Shown here: one piece after another, positions 50,401 through 60,063 of the stretch | How positions within the stretch are numbered: position 1 is the stretch's first letter | Layout of the letters: each line of letters begins with the position of its first letter | From: JAWXUK01 sp044432725 | Lineage (GTDB): Bacteria; Bacillota; Clostridia; Oscillospirales; Oscillospiraceae | DNA length: 64,000 nucleotides | Assembly: GCA_044432725.1 (NCBI GenBank) | Contig: JAWXUL010000011.1 | Coordinates: 1-64,000 of the forward strand | Direction of reading: 5' to 3' | Notes under the pieces: model-generated | The model's database searches: none | Told to the model about the DNA's origin: nothing | The model's input: only the letters and a program-made list of their open reading frames with translations | Made by a program: the position numbers and the translations under genes

Positions 50401-52910
50401 TTTGTTATTTCTTGTTTTTGCACAATATCCAATAGTTCTTTGTAAGTTTTCCCTTGTTCTGGAAACAAGGAAAAGTTTATTTTTGCGTCAATTTTCACAT
50501 CATAAGGGACTGTAACATATTCATCAACCAGTGCTGTGATGATACGTTGCTCGCATTCAATCACGTGTTCACCACTGCCACAGGAATCCAGAAAAATCAG
50601 GTAATCAGAGTTATTTCTGTAACAAATAAAGTCATATCTTCTGACTTGTTGTTTCAATCTTCCTGAGACTTCTTTGAAAAATTCCTGTCTATTAGATTCT
50701 TCGATGGTATCAATATTCTCCAATCGAATAGAAAGCAGTGCATGACAAGTCTCGACTTCAGCATTTGTCATTAGGTGATTTGCTTTTCTCATGAAAATTT
50801 CATGGGATAATGTGTGGTCGAAGGTGGTGGCTTCCACGATTGCTTCCACTTTTGTCACAAAGTTGAAGCCGTTTCTCCCCTCATCTTTGACTCTGTACAG
50901 GACTTTATCTGTATCTTTGAATAATTCTGCATACTCTTTCGTATTTTCAAAGATAAATCCACCGATACTCAATGTAGTGGGTACATTCACGTTGTTAGTA
51001 AACATTGATTTCAGTAGCTCACTCGCTTTTTCTTCAAGTTGCGTTTTTTCTATTTTTCCCTCTATAAATACTGCAAATTCATCCCCACCAAGCCGTGCAA
51101 CCATAGATTGCCTTTGATAGGTTTTCTCTAAATTTCTTGCCAGAAGTTTGATGATTTCATCACCGACTTGGTGTCCATGGGTGTCATTGACATCTTTGAA
51201 GTAATCAATGTCTATCAAGATCAGCACACCGTTTGAAAGTTTTCTGAGTTGCTGCGTGGCATACTCTCGGAAATACCCTGAATTATAGAGTTTTGTCAAA
51301 CTATCACGTCTGGATAGGTCACGGAATTTTTTCGATGTGCCATAGACAGAGTAGATGATAAAACCAGAGATGATAATCAAAACCATATTGATTTCAAAAG
51401 CATAATCACTGAGGAAATCCGAGAATGTATACTCTGGTTTCACCGAGGTGTGATGATAGACGATTTCGTCTATTTCATAGCTGTCTAAAAATAAAATTCC
51501 TCTATTCAATACACCGATCACAGCATCATCGATATGATTACCCACACCAAAAATCATTTCATTAAGCACATTGCTGACAGATTGCACCGAGATGTTATCA
51601 TATTGGTAAAGGCTTAAATAATAATCAGCGATATAAGGGTCGCAGATAATGGAAATATCTTGAGAGTGTTCAACCGAATCCAGTGCTTCTTTCATATCCC
51701 AAACCATAACCAGCTCTTCTCTCTGGAAAAAAGGGATGGTATCAGACACATAATGATACGTTGAAATAGTATTTTCTGCACTATTTTCGTTTTTGATCCA
51801 ATAAACACCTCCAGATATATAAGGCGTGGTAAGTGTCACGTCTACGACTTGTGCTAATTTGTAATCATTGTTGAAGGAGCCAACTAAGTCAATTTCTTGT
51901 GTTTTTAGTGCAGTGGTAATTTCATCTAAATTATCATACCAGAACAGTTCGAAAGGAATACCAAGTATTTTTTCTAGCTCGTTCATAATATCTATGGTAA
52001 TGCCACAAGCTTTGCCCTCATCATTGAAATATTGATACGGAGGAACATCTTTTAGTAAACCAATTTTGAAGGAATCAATCTCGGCTAGAAGTTCTTTTTC
52101 ATGTTCACTGACAGTAAAATCCCCTTGATAGCTAGTACCGAAGTAGGTATCTAGTAATCTTTGGTGAATGGCTGGTTCGATGGTTTCAATACTTGTGATG
52201 GCATCATCTAATTCTGCAATCAGCTGAGTATTCCCTTTGGTAGAAGCAAAATAAAATGGGATGCGTTGCACCGTAGTGAGGTAGTTAAGATATTCAGAAT
52301 GGGAGGACATATCTAAATTGATGATGGTATCTACTTCCTCATTTAAGAGCAGGTTAATCATTTCTCCGTGACTTTGCACAAAAACAGGCTCCACAGATAT
52401 CCCAATCTGATCGATCAGTTGAAAGTATAGGTCATTGAGTTCAGCATAATACTCAACCAATCCCACCTTGAGATTTTCTTGTAAAAAATAGTTATCTTGA
52501 GAAATTGTGTTATCTTTTCGTGCAGAATAGTAGCAGTAGCGATAAACACCATAGTTTTTTTCCCCTGTTTCAAAGCTTGCGATATTGGGGGAGGTGGCTG
52601 AATAGGGCCCCACTAAATCCAAATCACCAGACAACATCATTTCTTCTGCTTTTGCCAAAGAAGCACTGACATAACCCTCTTCAATGACAACAAATTCATA
52701 TTCCCAGTTGGTGTGCTGAGAAACATTCATTAAATATTCATAGTTATACCCTGAATAATCTCCGTTTTCTTCTATAATATAGAACCCATACATTTCAGGT
52801 AGGAAAGCAACACGTACAGTTTTACTGGTGGTCTGTGCTTGTACCTCCTGTGTAGAGCCTAAAACTGTAAAAATCAGTAGCAAGCTAAGTAATGTTGTTA
52901 ATTTTCTCAT
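50397..52910 (-). CDS. Diguanylate cyclase with two periplasmic SBP_bac_3 sensors and a second degenerate GGDEF
   Basis: Start at the second ATG (52910), 8 bases after AGAGG. 837 residues: signal peptide (about 1-26), two solute-binding type 3 modules (about 32-260 and 270-480), membrane segment (about 515-535, INMVLIIISGFIIYSVYG), and a GGDEF domain (about 545-700) with ARLGGDEFAVF intact, so active. A second GGDEF-like domain (about 705-835) has the signature replaced (CYRNNSDYLIFL). The RxxD inhibition site five residues before GGDEF is absent (RQSM). It would make c-di-GMP in response to an external small molecule such as an amino acid. Confidence 0.9.
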   Translation of the reverse strand: MRKLTTLLSLLLIFTVLGSTQEVQAQTTSKTVRVAFLPEMYGFYIIEENGDYSGYNYEYLMNVSQHTNWEYEFVVIEEGYVSASLAKAEEMMLSGDLDLVGPYSATSPNIASFETGEKNYGVYRYCYYSARKDNTISQDNYFLQENLKVGLVEYYAELNDLYFQLIDQIGISVEPVFVQSHGEMINLLLNEEVDTIINLDMSSHSEYLNYLTTVQRIPFYFASTKGNTQLIAELDDAITSIETIEPAIHQRLLDTYFGTSYQGDFTVSEHEKELLAEIDSFKIGLLKDVPPYQYFNDEGKACGITIDIMNELEKILGIPFELFWYDNLDEITTALKTQEIDLVGSFNNDYKLAQVVDVTLTTPYISGGVYWIKNENSAENTISTYHYVSDTIPFFQREELVMVWDMKEALDSVEHSQDISIICDPYIADYYLSLYQYDNISVQSVSNVLNEMIFGVGNHIDDAVIGVLNRGILFLDSYEIDEIVYHHTSVKPEYTFSDFLSDYAFEINMVLIIISGFIIYSVYGTSKKFRDLSRRDSLTKLYNSGYFREYATQQLRKLSNGVLILIDIDYFKDVNDTHGHQVGDEIIKLLARNLEKTYQRQSMVARLGGDEFAVFIEGKIEKTQLEEKASELLKSMFTNNVNVPTTLSIGGFIFENTKEYAELFKDTDKVLYRVKDEGRNGFNFVTKVEAIVEATTFDHTLSHEIFMRKANHLMTNAEVETCHALLSIRLENIDTIEESNRQEFFKEVSGRLKQQVRRYDFICYRNNSDYLIFLDSCGSGEHVIECEQRIITALVDEYVTVPYDVKIDAKINFSLFPEQGKTYKELLDIVQKQEITN

Positions 52911-52916
52911 AGTCAT

Positions 52917-53258
52917 GTCCTCTTTTGTTATACTTTTTTTCTTTTATTCTACAAGTCTGATTCACCTTATAATCTTCAAAATTTGGAATCTCAGCGCCAT
53001 CGTTTGTTAAATCAGAAAAATGAACCAGATTTGAAGAATCGTTGGAAATCATTTGTAAATATTTGAATCTATCCTATATCTTGCCCTTTTTGATAATTCA
53101 TTATATGACATAAAACACCACTATAATTATACCATAGCATGGAAGAATTGTCCAGTCATTCTATAAAAAAACTCCTACTTCCTACAATCGTGAATCGACC
53201 CATTTTGTACAGGCAGTACAAAAATCTCCCCTCTATGGGGAAAATAAAATCACGCAAC
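52917..53258. other. Intergenic region between divergent c-di-GMP genes
   Basis: AT-rich, no gene. It contains a TATAAT at about 53121-53128 readable on the minus strand that could serve the cyclase, without a clear -35 box. Confidence 0.4.
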
Positions 53259-53297
53259 AAATTGACATCTTAATTTCTGAATGTCAATTTTTTTATG
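53259..53297 (+). terminator. Orphan hairpin terminator
   Basis: AAATTGACAT pairs with ATGTCAATTT over a 12-base loop, followed by TTTTT. No plus-strand gene ends here; the upstream 300 bp are non-coding, so it may end a small RNA. Confidence 0.65.
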
Positions 53298-53352
53298 TAA
53301 GGCAACAGTCTATGGTCTCACATTTCTACTGGGGATTTTTTATGCTTTAGTG

Positions 53353-53381
53353 TTGCTTTTTTTTGATATTTGTGGTATAGT
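53353..53381 (+). promoter_or_regulatory. Promoter of the GGDEF-EAL gene
   Basis: TTGCTT (53353-53358), 17-bp spacer and TATAGT (53376-53381), about 135 bp before the start. Confidence 0.5.
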
Positions 53382-53517
53382 TAATAATCTACTATTTTAT
53401 TCTAAGCAATATAATAGAAACTGTTTTGATATTGTCTGCTGAGAACAAGAAGAGTACTAGGACACTCAACAAGAAATTTGATTATCGCTTACACAATAGA
53501 GAAAAGGGGAAAAACAA

Positions 53518-55614
53518 ATGAACCAAGCAGAACAATGGGAATTGATTCTCAAAACGAATCATAATCCCTGCTTTATCGCCGATGTAGATACTTACGAAAT
53601 GATTTATGTCAATGACGAGTATAAAAAATTATTGCCCTCCTCTGAAAAAATAATAGGGCGAAAATTTTATGCAATCATTCCAAACGACAATGCCGCAGAT
53701 TTCCAAGATATTCGTTTGGATTGGGAAAATCACGATGTGATAGAACGTCAGCTAGATAACAGACGTTCCGGTCTTAGCTTTTTCGTTCAAATGACCCTTA
53801 TGAAGAAAGAGAATGTAGTCTTTGGCATGATGACCCCCACAGAAGAAAGTCAGATCGTGATTTCTAACTTTGAAGAAGCGATGTCAAAGTGCATGAACAT
53901 TTTAGGGAATGAACCTGAATCAGCAATGTTTTCTTTTTGTGAACTGTTAAAAAGCCACTATCAGGCAGAGCAAGCCTATATTTACAGATTCCGACTTGAT
54001 ACGAATACCATAAATTGTTTGGCACTTTGGTGTGATGACCCAGCTTTTTGTATGAAAAAAGAAGTTCAAACAGAGATGGACGGTTCTTTTTTAGTCAGCT
54101 GGTTGCAAAATGAGCATGTGGAAGGGATTGTTTCAGCAGATCTTGAGAATCCAGATTTTGACACCAACTCACCCTTGGGACAAATTATGTCATCTCTCCA
54201 CATGAAAAATGTGACACTGGCAACGGTAGAAGATGGAAATCATAAAGTGGTGGGGGCAGTGGGGCTGACCAACCGTGTAAACTTTAGCGGAGCGTTTGAT
54301 AATCGCTTGCTCTCCACCATAAGTCGGTTTGTGGCACAATCAGTCACAAAACAAGTGATGGATTCTTCCTTATTCACTGTACATCATCGTGACAGCTTGA
54401 CTGGTTTATATAATCGTGTTGGCTATGCAAGACGTACCCATACCTTGAAGGAAAACCCACCCAAAACACTTGGGCTGATTTCCATGAATATTAATGGCTT
54501 AAAAAATATCAATGATAATTTAGGGAATGAACATGGTGACCAGCACATTATCAAATCAGCAAAAAGAATCAAGTCACACTTTGGCTATGATATTTATCGT
54601 GTGTCGGGCGACGAGCTGATTGGAATTGCTGAAAATGTGGAAAAATCAGACTTTGAAGCCAAGGTAGAGCAACTACGTGTGGAAATGAGAGCAGAGCACA
54701 ATTATGATTTTTCCATGGGAAGTAGTTGGAGCAAGGGGAATCTTGATCTTGTGGGGATGTTGCGTGAAGCTGATACCATTATGTACATCAACAAGCAAGA
54801 GTATTATTCTTCCACAAGTCGGAGTTTTGACAGTGTGAACAACGCAATTTTATCTGATTTGTTAAGCTATCTCCAAAATGATGAGTTTATGATTTACCTT
54901 CAACCACAAGTCAGGCTGAAAGATGGCTCTCTCCACGGTGCAGAAGCACTGATTCGCAGATTTGACAAAATAAATCAAAAAATGGTTTTCCCAGACCAAT
55001 TTATCCCCTTGTATGAGCAAAATTCTGTGATACGTCATGTGGATTTGTTTGTCGTGGAACGAGTTTGTCAGCTTCTTGCTTCTTGGGAACGAGAGAAAAA
55101 AGCAATACCAATTTCGGTCAATTTAAGTCGAGTGACACTTTTGGAATATGGCATCGTGGATAGTATCGTGAAAATTTGCAATCAATACAAGGTTCCTCAT
55201 TCTCTTGTGGTTATCGAGGTAACAGAGCGAGTGGGTCTGATTGAAAATGATGTTCCTTCTGCTTTGGTCACTGATTTTATCGACAACGGATTTACTATTT
55301 CTCTGGATGATTTCGGCTGTGCTTATTCAAATATTGTAACCCTAGCACAAATTCAGGTGGATGAAGTGAAGCTTGACAAGAGTTTGGTGGATAATCTCAC
55401 CACCAACCGCAAAAACCATATTCTAGTGAAGAATGTCCTTTCCATGTGCGACGAGTTAGAGGGAATGTCTACTCTTGCTGAGGGAATCGAGGATGCAGAG
55501 CAATCCTCTTTACTCCACGAACTGGGATGTCATTTAGGTCAGGGGTATTTTTATGCCCGACCTATGCCAGTTGCAGATTTTGAAAAAGAATATTTATCAA
55601 ACCCAAAAAGTTGA
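53518..55614 (+). CDS. PAS-GAF-GGDEF-EAL c-di-GMP phosphodiesterase
   Basis: 698 residues, ATG after AAAGGGG. PAS (about 5-110), GAF (about 130-285), GGDEF (about 295-440) and EAL (about 450-690). The GGDEF signature is altered to SGDEL and the usual DxD before it reads NIN, so cyclase activity is unlikely and it may bind GTP as a regulator. The EAL domain is complete: GAEALIRR, SVNLSR, IEVTER, LDDFGCAYSN, KLDKS, AEGIED and GQGYFYARP. It should hydrolyse c-di-GMP to pGpG in the cytoplasm. No membrane segment. Ends at a strong terminator. Confidence 0.92.
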   Translation: MNQAEQWELILKTNHNPCFIADVDTYEMIYVNDEYKKLLPSSEKIIGRKFYAIIPNDNAADFQDIRLDWENHDVIERQLDNRRSGLSFFVQMTLMKKENVVFGMMTPTEESQIVISNFEEAMSKCMNILGNEPESAMFSFCELLKSHYQAEQAYIYRFRLDTNTINCLALWCDDPAFCMKKEVQTEMDGSFLVSWLQNEHVEGIVSADLENPDFDTNSPLGQIMSSLHMKNVTLATVEDGNHKVVGAVGLTNRVNFSGAFDNRLLSTISRFVAQSVTKQVMDSSLFTVHHRDSLTGLYNRVGYARRTHTLKENPPKTLGLISMNINGLKNINDNLGNEHGDQHIIKSAKRIKSHFGYDIYRVSGDELIGIAENVEKSDFEAKVEQLRVEMRAEHNYDFSMGSSWSKGNLDLVGMLREADTIMYINKQEYYSSTSRSFDSVNNAILSDLLSYLQNDEFMIYLQPQVRLKDGSLHGAEALIRRFDKINQKMVFPDQFIPLYEQNSVIRHVDLFVVERVCQLLASWEREKKAIPISVNLSRVTLLEYGIVDSIVKICNQYKVPHSLVVIEVTERVGLIENDVPSALVTDFIDNGFTISLDDFGCAYSNIVTLAQIQVDEVKLDKSLVDNLTTNRKNHILVKNVLSMCDELEGMSTLAEGIEDAEQSSLLHELGCHLGQGYFYARPMPVADFEKEYLSNPKS

Positions 55615-55629
55615 ACAAATGAATTTTTT

Positions 55630-55666
55630 TAAGGCACTCTCCATGTTGGAGAGTGCCTTTTTTTAC
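55630..55666. terminator. Bidirectional terminator
   Basis: AAGGCACTCTCC pairs with GGAGAGTGCCTT around ATGTT, with T7 on the plus strand and a T-run on the minus strand. Confidence 0.95.
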
Positions 55667-56139
55667 TTATCAAGAATTTGAATTTGTATTTCAGTAACAT
55701 ACTCATTTTCATGAATCTTGTGTAAATGTGGACGTTCTTTATGTCGTTTCTCACGATGGTATATCATACGATAGGGGAGAGCAGTGGTCAAATTATTTTT
55801 TATGATGTATTCATTCATTGCTTTGAAAACATCTTTTAGTTCGTTATATTTTCCATTGTGAATGGTTGACAGTACCAAACAACGGGGGAGTACTTCAATT
55901 TTGTATTTACTGGTGTCAATTTCAAGGTCTACGCTATGAATGGGACAGCATAGTTTTACCTCTGTTTCTTCATCTAAAGTTGCGTAACGACTAATGCAAA
56001 ATAAACTATCTTCATTACTTGCTTCTGCCTTGAAATGAAGGTCGAATGCTACAACTTCCATCGTTGTAGCTGGCACTGTCCCGATATGTGTTAAGACAGG
56101 AATAGAAGGTACATTTTTTACTTCAATTTGATATGGCAT
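55663..56139 (-). CDS. GyrI-like small-molecule-binding protein
   Basis: The start at 56139 (MPYQIEVKNVPSIPVLTH) follows AGAGGAGA; the upstream frame is not used. 158 residues of the AraC effector-binding/GyrI-like fold without a DNA-binding part: CCPIHSVDLEIDTSKYKIEV and LVLSTIHNGKYNELKDVFKA are the two characteristic halves. Such stand-alone domains bind drugs or other hydrophobic cations, or hydrolyse some of them. Convergent with the EAL gene and divergent from the next cyclase. No partner regulator nearby. Confidence 0.8.
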   Translation of the reverse strand: MPYQIEVKNVPSIPVLTHIGTVPATTMEVVAFDLHFKAEASNEDSLFCISRYATLDEETEVKLCCPIHSVDLEIDTSKYKIEVLPRCLVLSTIHNGKYNELKDVFKAMNEYIIKNNLTTALPYRMIYHREKRHKERPHLHKIHENEYVTEIQIQILDK

Positions 56140-56256
56140 AACGATGTCTCCTCTTAATTTTGTTAAGTAACGATATCTTTCTACATTATAGCACATAAGC
56201 AAGTATAATTCAAGTCACTTCCATGAATTTTCAGGAAATATAATTTCCAATAAAAG

Positions 56257-56285
56257 TAGACAAATACAAGCTTATATGTTATAAT
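56257..56285 (+). promoter_or_regulatory. Promoter of the PAS-GGDEF gene
   Basis: TAGACA (56257-56262), 17-bp spacer and perfect TATAAT (56280-56285), 95 bp before the start. Confidence 0.75.
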
Positions 56286-56380
56286 TATTGTGTTTCATGA
56301 TTGCAAGAGCCAAAAAATGGAAATATTTCTTCGTCTAGGCAGAGTAAGAAATGGTAGATTTAGAAAAAGGAGCCGTAAAT

Positions 56381-58531
56381 ATGGATAAATACACTTTGAA
56401 TGTTGTCACATTGTTAGATACAAATTTAGAGGAACAATTTCAAAAAATACAAGACCCAGATCGTCTCACCACTGTTTTTCACCGTGGAGATATAGAAAAT
56501 CCAGAAACTTATTGTTCTGCTGATGTGATTTTCTTGAGTCATCAGCAAGCAGAAGAGAAAATTAACATTGTTTTAGAAAACATATCCTCCTATACCCACC
56601 TAGTACTGCTCCTTGATGATACAGAAACAGTGGCAGAAAAATTTATCCAGTATGAAATGTGGGATTTAGCTGGGCGAACCATTTTGAATGATATTTTTGC
56701 ATTAAAACGTAAGATGCGAACCAGTTTTGATTTAGAATTGAAAGAAAATCAACTCTATACCCTGATTGATAGCGTGCCTGACCTCATTTGGTACAAAGAT
56801 ATTGACGGCTTGCACATTGATGTCAACGAACCCTTCTGCCAGTCTGTTGATCAAACACGCAAGGAAATCAAATATAAAAACCAAGGCGAGATTATGGGGC
56901 TGACAGCAGAAGAATTTGCCAATGGCGAGTTTGCTTGCGTGACTACGGATAATTTTGTCATAAAAGACCAAAAAACATCTCTTTTTGATGAAAAAGTCCT
57001 TATGCACGGAGAAATGCGACAATTTAAAACCTATAAAACAGCACTGCGTGGACGGAAAGGTGAAACAATCGGCACCGTGGGCATGGCTCATGATGTAACA
57101 GATATTTGGAACACCCACGAGGAATTCCGTATCGTCATCAGCAGATTGCCCTTCCCCATGATGATTTTAGATAAAAATTACGGTTTATTAAGTTGCAACA
57201 GCAAATTTGATGAATATTTTCATGATGATGTCGAAAGTCAAGGGGATTTTAACATCACTGATTTTGGACAGAAATATTTCAACTGTGACATCACACTGAT
57301 AGAAAATAACAACTCTACTTTAGACCATAAAGTCATTAACAATGGAAAAGAATATCATATTCTCATTGAAAAAAGTGAAATTACAGACGTATTCGGAGAA
57401 TTATCAGGATATTTTTATATATTTAGGGATTTTACCAAAACTTATGAATATGAAGAGCAACTTCGTATGATGGTAGAAACAGACGAACTGACACAAATAT
57501 ACAATCGGAAATTTGTCCGAGAATTTTTTGATACAAAGTTGCGTGTTTTTGTCAAAGAAAAATTGAGTTTTTCAATCTCTATCATAGATATTGATTATTT
57601 TAAGAACTATAACGACCATTATGGACACGTAGAGGGAGATATGGCGATCAAAGAAATTGCTAATGTCTTAAAATCTCACAGCGACAATGAAAAAGTGTTT
57701 GTGGCAAGATTCGGTGGAGAAGAATTTATCGTCATGACCATTGACAAAAAGCAAGGCGAAGTGAAAGGTTTATTGGCTTCTATGCAAAAAGAATTGAAGT
57801 TGGCACAAATCCCTCATGAAAAGTCAGTGGTTTCAGATGTTTTAACGATGAGCATAGGATGTTACTACTTGGATGTGCTAGAAAATGAAATGCACCTAGC
57901 TGATTTAGTGGAAATTGCCGATAAATATCTGTATGATGCAAAGGAACAGGGGAGAAATCGGGTGGTTTCTAATATCCCTGGAAATATTCCTGAAATTTCT
58001 TTTGATTATCAGCAAAAAGAAAATCTGGATGTACTCACGAACACACTCAATGAGCGAGGGATGAAAGAAGCCACCTCCAGCATATTGACTCAATCAGACA
58101 GTGAGGAAAGACACGCATTATTTCTTGTTGTTTTGGAGGATTTCAAGGGAGTAAAGGAGAAATTCGGTGCTGTTTTTGGTGAATATATCTTAGTGCAACT
58201 AGGGAAAAGACTCAGTGATAGTGTTCGTAATCACGATTTAGTTGGTCATGTGGATGATGATAAATTTGGGATTTTTCTTCGCAATGTACCAAATACGGAG
58301 ATTCTAATGGACAAGGCAAAAATGTTCCAATCTGCTATCACCAAGGAAGTAAGTGACGGAATTTCTTCTCACAGCCTTAATGGCAGTATTGGTATCGCAG
58401 TTTACCCAGAACATGGCACTACTGATGAAGAACTGTATCATCATGTTGACATTGCTCTCAATCATTCCGTAAATAATGGAAAAAACAGGGTGACAATCTT
58501 TGACCAAAGTTTAGAAGGAAAACAAGGTTAG
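56381..58531 (+). CDS. PAS-PAS-GGDEF diguanylate cyclase with a second degenerate GGDEF
   Basis: The start at 56381 (MDKYTLNVVTLLD) has AAAGGAG eight bases upstream. 716 residues: an N-terminal receiver-like region (about 1-115), PAS domains (about 125-245 and 250-360), GGDEF (about 365-530) with ARFGGEEFIVM intact and DIDYFKNYNDHYGH for metal and substrate, and a second GGDEF-like domain (about 545-712) with GHVDDDKFGIFL in place of the signature. No RxxD inhibition site before the motif. Soluble. The same active-plus-degenerate GGDEF pair is found in the protein at 50397-52910. Confidence 0.9.
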   Translation: MDKYTLNVVTLLDTNLEEQFQKIQDPDRLTTVFHRGDIENPETYCSADVIFLSHQQAEEKINIVLENISSYTHLVLLLDDTETVAEKFIQYEMWDLAGRTILNDIFALKRKMRTSFDLELKENQLYTLIDSVPDLIWYKDIDGLHIDVNEPFCQSVDQTRKEIKYKNQGEIMGLTAEEFANGEFACVTTDNFVIKDQKTSLFDEKVLMHGEMRQFKTYKTALRGRKGETIGTVGMAHDVTDIWNTHEEFRIVISRLPFPMMILDKNYGLLSCNSKFDEYFHDDVESQGDFNITDFGQKYFNCDITLIENNNSTLDHKVINNGKEYHILIEKSEITDVFGELSGYFYIFRDFTKTYEYEEQLRMMVETDELTQIYNRKFVREFFDTKLRVFVKEKLSFSISIIDIDYFKNYNDHYGHVEGDMAIKEIANVLKSHSDNEKVFVARFGGEEFIVMTIDKKQGEVKGLLASMQKELKLAQIPHEKSVVSDVLTMSIGCYYLDVLENEMHLADLVEIADKYLYDAKEQGRNRVVSNIPGNIPEISFDYQQKENLDVLTNTLNERGMKEATSSILTQSDSEERHALFLVVLEDFKGVKEKFGAVFGEYILVQLGKRLSDSVRNHDLVGHVDDDKFGIFLRNVPNTEILMDKAKMFQSAITKEVSDGISSHSLNGSIGIAVYPEHGTTDEELYHHVDIALNHSVNNGKNRVTIFDQSLEGKQG

Positions 58532-58661
58532 CACAGGAGAAAAATCAAAGTTGTAGAAATAAAAAAGTCTTCCGATTTTGAAAAAAAGATTACCATCCAT
58601 TCTAGCAAGCTCTACGCTGTTAGCCAGTTTATCAATGGTAAGTCGGAAATCATATATTGAC
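58532..58661. other. Start of a 383-bp gene-free gap
   Basis: Nothing recognisable in the first 130 bp; the rest of the gap is occupied by a decayed miniature element (58662-58842). A TATAAT at about 58856 may belong to the HD-GYP operon promoter. Confidence 0.4.
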
Positions 58662-58842
58662 GGCAACACTGCACAATCCCTTTTTTTCTGAATTTCTGGA
58701 TATTTGTCTCACAAACTCGCTGAAATTGTACCATAGGTACTTCCTTCAGCCGTAGAAATCCATACAAGATAACCTTTAACTTTTACAAAACCTTTGTTTG
58801 AAATCTAAAAACGAGAGTGATCAGGAGTGATAAAGTATTCCC
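58662..58842. mobile_element. Miniature inverted-repeat element, copy 5, decayed, inverted
   Basis: It begins GGCAACACTGCACAATCCC, the reverse complement of the usual right end (GGGATTGTGAGGTGTTGCC), and its interior read on the minus strand gives TTTCAGCGAGTTTGTGAGAC and GTTATCTT-TGGATT-GGAAGTACC, matching the long copy at 47089. The far end (AGTATTCCC) is degraded. It is an old member of the family. Confidence 0.65.
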
Positions 58843-58914
58843 TTAAGGTTCCCTTTATAATCGCTCTGATACACTTTTCTTTGCAAAAAAATAGCCAACA
58901 AGGAGTGTTTAATC

Positions 58915-60048
58915 ATGGAAAAAAAGATTATTATGGTGATAGATGATAATGTCACGAACTTGAATGTAGCCCGAAATGCATTAGAGGAAAAATACGATGT
59001 CTACTTACTACCCAGTGGAGAAAAAGCCCTAAAAGGCTTGAAAAAAATTACACCCGATTTGATCTTATTAGACGTGGAAATGCCAGAAATGAGTGGCTTC
59101 GAGGTGATCCAAAAAATCAAAGAAATGGGTGCACCTATCTCAGATATCCCTGTCGTTTTTGTCACAGCGAAAGATGATACAGGCAGTGAATATGAGGGGC
59201 TGAATTTGGGTGCAGTGGACTACATTATCAAACCATTTTCTTTTCCTTTGCTCTTGAAAAGAGTAGAAATCCACCTGAAGATGGACGCTCAGCAAAAAGA
59301 ATTACAACATTATAGTGAAAATCTTGAAAAAATGGTGGATAAAAAGACGGAAACCATTCAAAAAAAGACAGAATCTATCCAAAAATTACAGTATGCGATT
59401 GTTCGCACCTTTGCGGATATGGTAGAGAAACGAGACCGCTCCACTGGAGCTCATGTCTTTCGTACCAGCGAATATTTGAAGATTTTACTCAATGTAGCCT
59501 TAGAAGATAAAGTCTACGAAGATGAACTGGAAGATGTTAGCGTCGAGGATTATGCCTACGCATCTCAACTTCATGATGTAGGAAAAATTGGCATACCCGA
59601 TGGCATATTGCTCAAGGAAGGGAAGCTTTCCACTGAAGAATATCACATTATGAAATCTCATGCATCAGTGGGAGAAACCTCCATTCTTTCTGCGATGGAT
59701 CTTGTGGATGACCCCTCGTTTTTACAAATTGCAGCGGATATTGCAGGCTCACACCATGAAAAATGGGACGGTTCAGGGTATCCAAGGGGCTTAAAGGGAA
59801 CTGAAATCCCGATTTGTGGTCGTTTGATGGCAATTGCTGACGTTTATGATGCCCTTATTTCTTCTCGTGCTTATAAACCGTCCCTGACCCACGATGAAAC
59901 CTTAGAAATCATCTACAAAGGGGAGGGAAAACATTTCGACCCAGTCTTAATGGAGATTTTCCGCAAAACTAATCATAAATTCAAAGAGATTTCAGATAAA
60001 TATAATGATGTCACCCCAAAACCAACCTCAATCCCTGAAAACTGCTGA
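58915..60048 (+). CDS. REC-HD-GYP c-di-GMP phosphodiesterase (RpfG-like)
   Basis: 377 residues, AAGGAG before the ATG. The receiver domain (about 3-122) has acidic pair DD (VIDDNVTN), phosphorylatable Asp in LILLDVEMPEMSG and Lys in YIIKPFS. A coiled coil (about 125-160) leads to the HD-GYP domain (about 160-360): LHDVGKIGIPD, MKSHASVGE and HHEKWDGSGYPRGLKG, all catalytic metal ligands present. Phosphorylation probably by the hybrid kinase 15 bp downstream would switch c-di-GMP breakdown. The two genes form an operon. Confidence 0.93.
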   Translation: MEKKIIMVIDDNVTNLNVARNALEEKYDVYLLPSGEKALKGLKKITPDLILLDVEMPEMSGFEVIQKIKEMGAPISDIPVVFVTAKDDTGSEYEGLNLGAVDYIIKPFSFPLLLKRVEIHLKMDAQQKELQHYSENLEKMVDKKTETIQKKTESIQKLQYAIVRTFADMVEKRDRSTGAHVFRTSEYLKILLNVALEDKVYEDELEDVSVEDYAYASQLHDVGKIGIPDGILLKEGKLSTEEYHIMKSHASVGETSILSAMDLVDDPSFLQIAADIAGSHHEKWDGSGYPRGLKGTEIPICGRLMAIADVYDALISSRAYKPSLTHDETLEIIYKGEGKHFDPVLMEIFRKTNHKFKEISDKYNDVTPKPTSIPENC

Positions 60049-60063
60049 TGCAAGGAGAAAATT

